Of a stretch of DNA of 64,000 bases, positions 24,773 to 35,700 are shown in pieces (the first letter of the stretch is position 1; each line of letters begins with the position of its first letter). The position numbers were made by a program, and so were the translations under genes. The notes beneath the pieces were generated by a model. The model ran no database searches. It was given only the letters and a program-made list of their open reading frames with translations, and was not told where the DNA came from. Source of the stretch: Nageia nagi (taxonomy: Eukaryota; Pinophyta); NCBI GenBank assembly GCA_050084985.1, contig JBITNC010000001.1:186496001-186560000 (forward strand), written 5' to 3'.

Positions 24773-25216
24773 TTAAGCAGCGACAGGGGGACAAGAACAG
24801 GAAGAAGAAGAGGAGGAGGATGACAACAGTTTTCGTGGTTGACAATTTACAAAATCGGCAGAGACTGGAAGAAAAGGAGTATGGAGTGTGTAGCGAGGGA
24901 ATGGCTCGTAATGATCGAATGTCACCTCCCCTCCTGCTTTGGAAATGGGTTTACCATGGTCTACACGAATGACCCTTGAAGTCCAATGTCCACTTTCAGA
25001 GCGCAGAGCCACCTTCAGTCTAACATCCTTCACATCACAGTATTTGCAGTCATTGTTCACTTGTATTGAATAATAGTCTTGACTGCCGCTCACGCTAAAT
25101 AACTTGGCTTTGATGTCTCCCAAATGACATGCAGAGGCAGAGGCTCCATCGGCATAAACTCCCAAACTCACCATCAGCAAACACAAGATCGTAAAAAGCT
25201 TATGCTCCGACGCCAT
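24773..25216 (-). CDS. TPD1-like secreted cysteine-rich protein (copy C, intact)
   Basis: Single-exon frame of 147 residues from the ATG at 25216. The frame is also open for 11 codons upstream but has no ATG there. Residues 1-22 look like a signal peptide with hydrophobic core LFTILCLLMVSLGVY. The mature part follows the TPD1-like layout: C30 then D34-I35, YSIQVNND before C57 and C60, DVKDVRLK, a G88-K-P-I turn, TFDHY and a final C125. A tail beyond C125 has eight serines in a row and C140/C142. Known members of the family (TPD1 in Arabidopsis) are apoplastic ligands of LRR receptor kinases such as EMS1 that set anther cell fate; a similar signalling role here is inference. Two cysteines expected in the middle of TPD1 are absent, so this is a divergent branch. 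A TATA tract lies about 115 bp upstream and poly(A) signals about 50 bp downstream. It is the only intact, recognisable non-transposon gene in the window. Confidence 0.8.
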   Translation of the reverse strand: MASEHKLFTILCLLMVSLGVYADGASASACHLGDIKAKLFSVSGSQDYYSIQVNNDCKYCDVKDVRLKVALRSESGHWTSRVIRVDHGKPISKAGGEVTFDHYEPFPRYTLHTPFLPVSADFVNCQPRKLLSSSSSSSSCSCPPVAA

Positions 25217-25323
25217 GCTTAAGAGATCAACGTCTTCCTTCACCAACAATTGCTACAAAATAAAAATACCAATATCCTGGACACTTACTACAGGCATCTA
25301 TGCTCATACCAATGGCTGAGGGG

Positions 25324-25337
25324 ATATATATATATAA
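25324..25337 (-). promoter_or_regulatory. TATA tract of TPD1-like copy C
   Basis: On the minus strand the TATA tract attatatatatatat lies 108-121 bases before the ATG, leaving room for a 5' UTR of about 80 bases. The surrounding 200 bases are nearly identical to the promoter of copy A. Confidence 0.55.
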
Positions 25338-25399
25338 TGTGGATGAAGGATCCTTGCTACCGGAAGCAATGCTTGGTAAGGGTTTTTCTAGGTTTAGTA

Positions 25400-27180
25400 A
25401 CTGCCATGCTCTATTCCCAATAACTCAACATTCATTAAGGTCGACCTGAGATAATTCTTACGGAATATATTAAATGTGATCGACAAATATGATGGTCGAT
25501 TTAGAATTGGTTCTTTCTTTAAAGTAGTTTATTAATTAAAAAGTAAAATGGGAATTGTAATTTACAATGACTCTCCACATTCATTAAGGTCTACATGAGA
25601 TACCTCTTGATCAATATATTAAATGTGATCTACAAATTTGAGGGTTGATTCTAGCAACGGTGAATCAAGTTTGGAATTGGTTCAAGCTTAATAATTAAAA
25701 AGTGAAATGGTAGGTGAAATTTACAATTTTTTAAAGAGAAAATCAAATTGGAGGTTACTAAAGAGATAGGAAGCTTCTTAAAGTTTTAAGAAGAATTACA
25801 AAATAATTTTAAATATTGTACTACAGTTTATTAGGATATTGTTTTTTGTGTGAGATGAGGATGTAGTTAATAGTTTAATAATTAGTTACTATATTTTTTA
25901 TTTTATTTTTTTTATAAAATTATCTATTTTTAGGGAAAGTTATTTTTAACCTAAGAGATAAGGGACACAAGTATCTTACTTAATGATTATGTGTGATATG
26001 AGAACTTACTTAATGATAATTATTTAATATCTACTAGTTAAATATTTTAAATATTTATAGTTTATATTTATAAATTACATGAATATACATTTATTTAAAA
26101 ATATAATAAAATTTAATTATTAATTTTAATAAATTATTTTATCAAACTGTTTGTGTTAAATGAAGAGGTGCAATTTAAAACTTTTTAATGAGGAAATAAA
26201 ATTGCATGTACTAAAGAGATAGAAAGCCTCTAAAAGATTAAAAAAGAATTGTACAATAATTTTAAAGATTGTACTACAATTTATTAAGATATTTGTTTCA
26301 TGTATGACATAAGAATGTTGTTAATAGCTAAGTAATTAATTATTATATTTAATGATTATTATTTAATATCTACTAATTAGATATTTTAGATATTTATAAT
26401 TCAAACAATAATTGATTTTCAATTTTTTTTTAAAAATTTCGAATGTTTTATTTAAGGTTTTGTGTAGGTTTTGTAATGGCCATACTCTATTCCAATGAAT
26501 CTATATTCATTAAAGGCAACTTGAGATAACTCTTGCCTAATATATTAAATGTGATCAATAAATCTTAGGGTTGATTCTACTAACTTGGCTCTTCCTTTAA
26601 AGAGCTTAATAATCAAAAAGTGAAATGGAAGATGCAATTTACAATTTTTTAATGAGGAAGTCAAATTATAGGTTAGGAAAAATATAGAAATCCTCTAACA
26701 TCTTTAAAAGAATTTGCAAAATCATTTTAAAGATTTTACTACTAAATTTATTTGGATTTTGTTATATGTGTGACATGAGGATGTAGTTCATAGCTAAGTA
26801 ATTAATTATTATATTTTTATATTTAATAATTATTATTTAATATTTAATAGTGTAGTTATTTTTTAAATTTGGTAGATTATATAATATTTGATTTTTAAAA
26901 TTTTTAACTTTTAGAATACTTTAGTTTAAAAATTTAAAATTTATATTATTTTATAATATAATTATAAATTATATGAAAGTAAGTTCATATTATAAATAAT
27001 AGATTTTTTAAATTATTATTTTGCACAATTCATTTTATCATATTGTTTGAGTTAAAGTATTAGTGCATGAATTTTATATTTCTATAATAATTATTAAAAA
27101 AAAAATATTTGTCAATTAATTTTTTTTTAATTTAATCTCTTTTATAATTAAATTATATTATAATATTATTTTTATTCATA
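25400..27180. repeat. Tandem ~435-bp repeats upstream of copy C
   Basis: This is the mirror of the array at 14128-16600. Anchors resembling aattttttaa-gaggaaa-tcaaatt occur near 25.73, 26.19 and 26.65 kb, with a partial unit near 25.55 kb. It includes the same extra segment (near 25.92-25.99 kb) seen in the left array, so the array existed before the arms separated. Confidence 0.7.
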
Positions 27181-27185
27181 ATTCA

Positions 27186-27260
27186 AATTTTTTCAATTGA
27201 TATAATTGAATGCTTAGATTTATATAACACATATTTTAAATAATAAAATAGATCAATTAT
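27186..27260. other. Paralogous empty site of the 10.2-14.1 kb LINE
   Basis: The complement of this stretch passes from a block like ataattgat-attttatt to tatataaatcta-gcattca without interruption. In the left arm the same two blocks lie at about 10.15 kb and 14.13 kb, on either side of the LINE. Confidence 0.7.
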
Positions 27261-27349
27261 GTTTTTATTTAACACATTTAATGTAGATCATTTTTTTAAT
27301 TTAATTTTATTTTTTACTATATATTTTTAATTTTATTTTTAAAAGATAT

Positions 27350-28130
27350 TTAGGGACACATATTTTGGTTCTTCCCATTCCTCATCTACCATTTAAGGAT
27401 GCCTCTTAGAAAAAAGCAAAATATGGATTTAAAAAGACTTAAAATATTTTCTAAACAAAAAAAATAACTTCATAGTTTGTTCCCATAGAGGAAGATGCCT
27501 ATGAAGAATCCATATTTTTAATGTGTTCTACTATACTTTATTGAGTAAAGGATGGGTCCTATCCATGCTCAAAATGTGAAGCTCAAACTTCCATTTTAGA
27601 AAACATAAAAGGTTTCGTCCTTACCATCACACCACATCTAGGGATTTATGAAGGAGATCAACATGAAACACATCAAGTTCATTACGCTTCATAGGCATGC
27701 ACTTTGCTTCCTACAAGAAATACATCAACATTGTAGCTCCTCCAAAAGATATCATATTACTTCATCTCCCTCCTCATCGAAGCCTCTAACCATCATCCCT
27801 AACTCTAAATTTTGATCTTCCTCACCAATAGATGTACAAGAAACTTGTACTTCCTTTGTTAAGATTTCTAAGATTAGCTCTTTAAAGACACAATCCATAT
27901 TACAATTCAATTTACTATTAGAATGAACTTGCATCCCAAAAATAAATTATTTCTACCATCTTTTATTTATTACAATATCCATCATGGTGAGTAAATCATC
28001 TTCTTTGACAACATTCTCACATATAAATTGTATCAATAATATCAACTTCATAGTAAAAGGGTTTCAACATGAGGGTTTCAACAAGGGGCATCCATGATAT
28101 TGAAAGTTCTTTTATTTTGGAAAAAATTAG
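27350..28130 (-). pseudogene. Decayed ORF of unknown family (right copy)
   Basis: This is the inverse match of 9300-10060. The longest open piece, at 27752-27934, includes KEVQVSCTSIGEEDQNLELG and MMVRGFDEEGDEVI and is more legible than the left copy. No family was recognised. It stands directly head-to-head with the plus-strand LINE that starts at about 28.13 kb, so a shared bidirectional start or a nested insertion are both possible. Confidence 0.4.
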
Positions 28131-28134
28131 TAAT

Positions 28135-30385
28135 AGTTACTATGGAAAACTACTACACAACCTACAAGGTAGGAAGTTAGCCCTAGTAGCATGGACATAG
28201 CTTTGATGGGTTCCTTAGGCCCCCTTGTATCAACATGTACACCTCTAGAAAGTAATGAAGCCTAATAGGGATGAAAAGCTAAAGATGGTACATGAATATA
28301 AAGGAACTCTATCTCAATATGTTATACAAAATAAAGGTTTGGTTACTCAACATACATTATATTCAAAAATATTATTTCAATACATGCAACTATGGAACAA
28401 ATATACAAACAAGAATGAATATGGTTATTTGAGAGCTACCACCAATGTGACTTGGGTGGAGATCAAGAGCCATAAAGTTCATAATAATCTAGAAATCCAT
28501 GTGAACTATAGGCTCATATATTAGTTCCTATGAAGATGACTCCACCAAAATACCATTGAAAATTATGTTATCAATTCTTGGACCACCAAAGGTAAAATCA
28601 CTATTATCCATTACTCTAATATTTATTTTCTTGCTTTGTTTACTATGAAGGAGAACAAAGACTATATATTTCAGGAAGGTCCATATTTTTTTGGTAAATT
28701 AGGGTTATTTACGAAGCCTTGGTATTTTCATTTTAAGCCAGGTGAGGAAAATCCCAAAAAAAGCACCAGTATGTATCTAATTACTAAGCTTATCATTTAT
28801 ACTATAGGATGAAAATATTCTAGAACCAATGAGTAACTAGAATGGGATCCAAGTGTACATATTGATCATAATTTGAGCATAAATATTTATATGCCTTTAT
28901 ATGTGCATATGACATATCCACCCTAGTTTTTAATGTGTTGATAATTCTCCATTATTAGGGTATGGAAAAGAATAAATAATCAATTATGAAAGTGTCCCTT
29001 TCAAATATAGGGTATTCTCTGAATATAGCCATCTAACCAAGAGTTAGTGGAATATTTCTCATACCCTAATGCAAAAGCCATTTGGATAAGCCCAAAAAAT
29101 AAGTTAGAGATAGAGCCCCAAATACTAACACTCCTCAAGATATCACAATACATAACCATTTCCATAACCTAATAGTCTCATACTATCCACTAGTCAGATC
29201 CACACTTTCCCAATCTAATTCTAAGCCTACAATGATAATTGTTGAACTAATGTAAAGATCCACCCTTTAAAAAATAATCTTGTGTTATTAGTAGAACCTA
29301 TTACAATGTTATATCCTTTGGAAGACCCAATTCCTTTTCAAGATATGTATACTAATATATTCAACAAGCCTACATAAGAATGATCAAATAAGATGGCCAC
29401 ATAATAAATAGATAACTACTTTATTAATAGATCATAAGAAAGATTTGAAAGGGTGAAAAATAAAAACCCCTAAATAAATTCAAAGTATCACATGTGGAAA
29501 AAGATAAAAAGAGAGGCATCCAACCAAAGAAAGAAAAATTACTACAGCTTTCCAGAGAAGGCATTGAAGATGAAATTCAATATCAGTTAGAGAAACTAAT
29601 GGATACTAAAAAGGTCATACATGCCTATGATTATATCTTCATGGAAAACTTAAGGTATCCATTCCCCTATATAAATAATAATAGTAATATTTTTATCCAC
29701 CAAGAAACTCTATTATTCTTCTTATTCAAGAAAAAAGTCATCTATCTCTATGTATTTATGTAATAGCTCATAATGCCAAGGGAAATTCAGGAGGATATTC
29801 TATTTTATGGAATAGTCTTAAAAGTTAATGTACTTTGAAATTTCCTAATGAATCATGGATGGATATCTAAATCAGGTATCTTGATACTAGTTTTTCCTTT
29901 CAACTAATTACATTTATGCTCCTAAGATTTAATAAGAAAATAGAGTGCTAGAAATAGATCTTAGCCTAGCTTAAAATATATAAGGAACTTTGTAGCATAA
30001 TTAGTATACAATTAAAAACCATTAAAATATTATAAAAAAATAAGCTAATAAATATAGACTTAAAAATATGAAAAAAAATCAATAACTTTGTTGATTGTAA
30101 TATGCTCTTTGAGACTTCTTGCACCAAGGCAAAGGTCTCCTGGTCAAATAAACATTCTAAAGACTTCCAAGTCCTTTAAAAAATGGATAAGTTCTTATTC
30201 ACTTCACATTGGTTAGCCTAATATTTTCTTATCCAATCAATTATTTTACCGCTAGGAGGTTCATATCACCTTCCTATCTCAACCAAATTTAAAATCCATA
30301 ACAAATGGAGAGGATCCTCCTTCAATCTTGAATGCATGTGATTACAACATGCGTATTTCAAAGACTTGAATGCATGTGGCTATAA
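28135..30385 (+). pseudogene. L1-type LINE relic: ORF1 (DUF4283-like) and endonuclease
   Basis: A DUF4283-like segment is readable near 28.65-28.85 kb (EGPYFFGKLGLFTKPWYF, then HFKPGEENPKKS). It is typical of the N-terminal ORF1 of plant LINEs, whose product binds element RNA. An APE endonuclease follows at about 29.76-30.38 kb with GGYSILWN, a QLITFMLLR-type strand and KFLFTSHWLA. It is cut off at about 30.385 kb, before the reverse transcriptase, where orphan promoter D begins. It matches the minus-strand LINE at 5.86-8.2 kb. Confidence 0.75.
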
Positions 30386-30890
30386 CATGAATGAATAAAT
30401 TTTTATTCACTTCCTACAAGAATATATATTCATATCAATGGCTGATGGGATATATATAACATTTATGTAGGATCCTTGCTATTAGAATTAATGCTTTGTT
30501 TAGTATTTTGTCTAGGTTTAGTAATAGCCATGCCATATTCCCAATGACTCTCTAGATTCATTAAAGTTGACTTCATATAACTCTTATCAAATATATTAAA
30601 TATGGTCAACAAATATGAGGGTTGATTCCACCTACAATCATTGAATTGGCTCCTTCTTTAAAGGAGCTTAATAATTAGAAAGTATAATAGGAGGTGCATT
30701 TTATAATTCTTTAATGAGGAAATTAAATTATAGGATAGGAAAAATATAGGAAGGAATAAAAAAATTTCAAAGGAATCATAAAATAATTTTAATGATTCTA
30801 CTATTATTTTATGTATGACATGAGGATAACTAATAAATCATTACTTATAAAAAATTAAAAAATATAATAATTAATTACTTACCATCAAAG
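30386..30890 (-). repeat. Orphan TPD1-like promoter and upstream repeat (copy D)
   Basis: Reading leftwards, this matches the region upstream of copy C: the atcccatcagccattgatat block, the TATA tract, an aggatcct-type block, the block around gggaatatggcatggctatt, and one ~435-bp repeat unit. No TPD1-like coding sequence follows; LINE endonuclease sequence lies where the gene should begin. Confidence 0.65.
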
Positions 30891-30899
30891 GCTACTCAA

Positions 30900-33287
30900 G
30901 AAAAAATTAAATAAAAAAAAATACCAAGTTAAAATTTAACTAAACAATTTCCATTATTGCATATGTAGTAGCCACATATTCTACTTCTATTTTTGAATCT
31001 ACTATAATGAATTATTTTCATGACCTCCAAGAGATAGTTATTCATCTAAGACTCATGAGTTAGTATAATGTTGAAATGTCATTCCCTTTGTATCCATATA
31101 ATTTTGAATCTAAATATACAATCAATTTAAGTACTTCATCTTGAAATATTTGAGTCCAAAATCTTGAGTTCTCTTGAAATATATAAGAACTCTCTTTATT
31201 TCTATCTATTTTCCTTTACATAGTTTTTGCATAAATTGAGAAAAAAATCTAACCATAAATGAAATTGGTGGTCTTCTTATGGTTAGATAAATAAGACTTC
31301 AATGATTCTTTTGTATTTTGTATCATCTTTAAATTGGTTCCCTTTAATTGATTGAAACTTTAAATGTTGTTCTATTTGAGTAGAAAGAGGTTTACAATCT
31401 TACATGCCAAATCTATTTAAAAATTATCCTATTTACTCTCTTTTGGGAAATGAATATGTATCTTTGTTTTTAATTCACTTCAAACACCCAAGTAATAGTG
31501 AAGATGCCCCATCTCATTCATTTCTAAATGAAATTCCAATTCTTGTTTTACAGATGAAATGTATCCTTCTTTGTTACCTATTATTCAAAGATCATGTACA
31601 TACACAATAATAAATACAATAATATTACCACCTTTGCAAATTAGTAAAGTTGCAACATCAAGACTATAGAGCTTAAAATTGAGTTGTAAAATATTCTTAG
31701 TAATATTTTCATACGATGAATGAGGATTTTACTTTAGACCATTCAAAGACTTGAGATTATATACTTTTTGTTCTTGGCATTTTAATGCAAGTATCATGTA
31801 CATATTTGTTCTCATATTACTATTCAATAATATTATCTTCATGTCTATTTTTTGAACTATTCACCCAAACTAAGTTGACAAAACCATCAAAAAGTGAATG
31901 CTCACCCATTTATTTGTATGAAAAAATAATAATCATAATTAATTCCTTAATTCTATGCAAAACATTTAGCCAAATGAATCACTTTATGTTTATCAGATGA
32001 TCATTTTGATTTGTATTTATTTTTTTTAAACCCACTTGCAAGTAATTATTTGGGGATGATACAAAGGATCTAGCAACTTCCTTTGCTATCCTTAATGAGA
32101 TCATCATATTCATTTTTCATGGATTCTTTCCACATATCATTAGAAATAGCTTGTTTAAAGAATGTTAACTTTGAGATAATAGAGAAATTTAACTCACAAT
32201 CAAAAGAACATTCAATATCATCAACATCATCATCATCAGCATCTTAATTTGAATCTTCTACCACTCCATTTTCTTATTTACCTAGATAGGAACTTCTAGT
32301 TTCTATTTTCCCCACTTAATCAAGATGAATACTTTCAACTTTTTTGGAGATCCATTTTAGAATCATTTTAGATAATTGAGATTGAACTCAATTTTTTGAA
32401 GAGGTTCCATATTTTCATCAATAATCAACCTACCAATCCCTAAAATCACATCATCCAACTAACCTTTATTTTTAACTTTTAAGAAATGAAAAAATCAAGA
32501 GGAGAAGGGCCTACTTGAGGTACTTTCTCTTCAGGAACATATTGTATAGATTCCAAATTTTGATCCTATTTGGAAATATCTTATTCAAGATTTGTAATAT
32601 TTATAACTTAACTTCAATAAAGTATTATCATTGAAAAAACTTGTGCAGTGATCAAGCTAACTCTCAAGAGTCTTGTTGCTCATCAAAGATTCAATAAAAA
32701 TCACATCCCTTAGAAAGAGAAATTTCTTGTGTAAATCTCATCATTACTTATGACCCTTGGTAGTATCATATTACCCCAAGAAAATATATTTGCAACTCTT
32801 GGTACCAAGTTTACTTCCATATACCTTATAAATCAAGGTAAAATAAGTAGAACCAAAAATTCTTAAGATACATAAATTAAAATATATGATCAAACCATAT
32901 TTCATAAGGAGTTTTATTAATAAAGATCATTCATGAGATGAATATATATTTTTGATATATAATGCACAATGAACTATGTCACCCTAAAATATTAATTTTA
33001 CATTATTAAAATAACATTAAATGAACTATATTCTGAAATATTTTATTCATCCTTTTTACTATGCCATTTTGTTATGGGTTGTAAGGAATAATAGTTTGAT
33101 TATTTATTCCATGTTGATAAATATAGAGACCTTTGAATTCATTTTAAGTATATTCCCCCCATAATCATAATGAAGAATTCCAATATGAGTGTATGCTTCT
33201 TTTTCAATATTAATATGAAATTCTTTAAATTTTTAAAATACATTAGAATTATTCTTCAATAAGTACACCCAACACATATTGTTATTG

Positions 33288-33333
<46 letters not shown>

Positions 33334-33381
33334 TGAAAGATTAAACTCATATAGTTTTGTTTATATGGTTCCTTTCTTTTG

Positions 33382-33414
<33 letters not shown>

Positions 33415-33650
33415 ATCAGGAAAAAGTAAAAGAAAGGGACCATATAAACAAAACTATATGATTTTAAGCTTTCAACATTATATATATTTGGAATAAATGA
33501 ATAGTTACTCACAATGATTACCTAATATACATGCTTCATAAGGTTCTATGTTCTTAGGAATAGTAGGAAAATCATTTATACCTTGCTTTATCAAATGAAT
33601 ATCATCATAATCAAGGTTCCAAAATCTTTCATACCAAAAAATACTTAATG
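30900..33650 (-). pseudogene. Ty1/copia pol relic (integrase, RT, RNase H)
   Basis: Reading leftwards: an integrase core at about 33.3-33.05 kb with HYDYGG-EYT and YNPxQNGIVK; the post-integrase segment at about 32.8 kb with SCKYIFLG and a KGHK-type strand; reverse transcriptase near 31.65-31.4 kb with YVHDL (YVDDL in active elements) and GHLHYYLGV; RNase H near 31.1-30.95 kb with ISWRS and SKIEVEYVATTYA. The order integrase-RT-RNase H is diagnostic for copia. It is interrupted by the hairpin at 33.32-33.49 kb and by many stops. GAG pieces lie at 34.6-35.7 kb beyond T3. Confidence 0.75.
33322..33486. mobile_element. Hairpin element in a (TA)n tract
   Basis: Arms of about 59 bp at 33322-33380 and 33428-33486 are nearly perfect complements; both carry catataaacaaaactatatg or its complement. 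The loop holds a (TG)12-type run at about 33391-33414. A (TA)17-type run at 33293-33327 lies on the left and tatatata on the right. It resembles MITEs that insert into TA microsatellites; it lies within copia integrase sequence. Confidence 0.7.
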
Positions 33651-33689
33651 AAAGTGTGTCTTTTACTTGATGTGAGAAAAATACATAAT

Positions 33690-34544
33690 TCTTCGATCAA
33701 ACAAAATGGTGAAAATGTAGTACGTATAGTCTAGTTTTTAAATATATAATGTATTCCAATACCTAGATCATAGAATTTAAAATTATATTGGATGAACAAA
33801 AATAACTTTTTTGAAAAAAAATATATATATTTGGACCATACCATGCACCAATCTATCTCGCATAATTAGACTAAAATAAATATACTTTTTAAATCCTTTT
33901 AGGAATTTAAGATACTTAAGATATTGGAGTTTATCCTAGATATCTATTTTATTAATTTTTACTAAGATGTTTGTAATTTTGAAAATTGCTCATGTCTGTC
34001 CAACATAATTTGATCTAAACTTAATATTTTTTATAGATAATTCTATGAAGCTTTCCCCTATATAATTCTTTTTTCATAACTCCACCCCCCCCTCCCCCCA
34101 AAAAAAAAAAAAAGAACTTATTAAGAAAATACTAGAGCCTCATATTTCAAGTATATGGATCATTTTTACCAAAAAAAAATTAAAAACAAAAAATCTTATC
34201 TAATTGTAAAAAAATTACATATTTGAAATCTGAACTCTTTAATCTATAATGGGTTTTAATTTCATGAAAAAATTCTACCAAAAACTCCATCAAACATATG
34301 TTTGAAGTTGATATTTTCCATTAACATTGCCATGAACATATACTTGCAGTTCCAAGGCTAACTTTTGGCTCATCAAGCCTTTTTCAACCCTAAATTTGAG
34401 GCAAAATTAAAGATTAAAATATCAATATCCCAATAAATGTACGTATTTTAGTTTTAAATATCAAGATCTTTCGACATTGAATTTTAACTTCACCAATTTT
34501 TTACCACTTCCCCTTTAAGTGGACTCAGGTTCCTGCTTTCACCC
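33690..34544 (-). mobile_element. Non-autonomous TIR element, copy T3 (left end lost)
   Basis: The right end, ttaagtggactcaggttcc, continues to caccc at 34544 and matches the T1 terminal repeat. The interior follows T1 in inverse orientation. The left terminal repeat was not found, so that border is approximate. A C-run and A-run at about 34083-34114 replace a short stretch of T1. It lies between the integrase and GAG parts of the minus-strand copia element. Confidence 0.65.
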
Positions 34545-34599
34545 TGTTATCATTCAATTCCTCAAACAAATTTTTCCTAAAGATCATATGATATGAAAT

Positions 34600-35051
34600 A
34601 TTAGTATAAAGAAACCATAAATATCCCCATGATATGTATAAAGTATTGATAATAAAATAAAAAATTTAAAGTTCACACTCTTTTCATCTTTTTGATCCTA
34701 ATTTTTAAGTTTATCTTTGATTTTATCCCATGACGTTTGACATGTTTTGACATCAAGACTATCTTGATTGCATCAAATAGTATGAATATTAGATAACTCT
34801 CAACCATTATCACCTTCAATAGGTCTACCTCATTTCCTCTTTTATTCCTATCATAACCATGCTTGCTACCCTCCCCTCTAAAAGAATCATATTGTATATT
34901 ATTTCCTTTTTGCAAATCAAATAATGCATCCCCAATAAGTTGTATAAATGTTTTTCCAAAAGATGCTCACATTTTACAATTTTATCTACTAATGTATTAA
35001 ATAAGAAATATTCTGATTGACCATTAGTTTGGAGTGACTCAAGGTAATCAC

Positions 35052-35138
<87 letters not shown>

Positions 35139-35700
35139 CACACACACACACACACAAAATATTTGGGATTTCTAATATAAATATCATGGGATCATTATCC
35201 TTCAAATTAATGTTAAAAATTTTAAATTACAATTGGATTGATTTTAATTTTGAAGGGAAGTCAAATAAGTGTTTCAACTCTTTTAAATAATTCCTTACAA
35301 CATCAATGGACTTAATATGGTGATTAACATCTTCATTCATAAAAGGAACAGCCAAAGAATAAACCTTCATATTTTAATTGTTCTAAACTACAAGCTCCTT
35401 TTAATTAGTTTATTTGGTGGGAGGATTTTCACCATCCAAAATTCATTGAAAATAAGTGTATATTTGAGTTTTATAGATCACTACAAATAGTTTTCCTTTT
35501 TGATCAATTTGATACCAATAATACTCACAAGGGAATGAACTTTTCAAATCTTCAAAAGTCAATTATAGATTTATAAAATTCTTCACATAACTTCTTCATC
35601 CAATAGAATATCTTTACAAATCAGGTTCACATTGTTCTTAATTTGTAGTCTTCAAAATTATTTATCTCATAGAAGAAGAAGAATCCAAATCAAAGCTAGA
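34600..35700 (-). pseudogene. Ty1/copia GAG relic
   Basis: Reading leftwards: a UBN2-like piece near 35.4-35.2 kb with SLAVPFMNEDVNHHIKSID and YLKELKHLF, then an arginine/glycine-rich piece with GSKHGYDRNKRGNEV at 34.85 kb, and a cysteine-containing remnant near 34.75 kb that may be the zinc knuckle. Orientation and place fit the copia pol relic at 30.9-33.65 kb, with T3 and a large microsatellite in between. The evidence is weaker than for pol. Confidence 0.5.
35057..35156. repeat. Compound microsatellite (TA)29-(GA)n-(CA)n
   Basis: A pure TA run of about 58 bases at 35057-35114 is followed by about twelve GA units and then about ten CA units with no interruption. Confidence 0.95.

Noticed and set aside
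25217-25249. Eleven extra codons before the ATG of copy C
   Set aside because: They contain no ATG, and the signal peptide starts correctly at 25216.
33282-33512. 76-codon minus-strand frame with HTHTHT and IYIYIY runs
   Set aside because: It is a translation of the TA and TG runs and hairpin arms.
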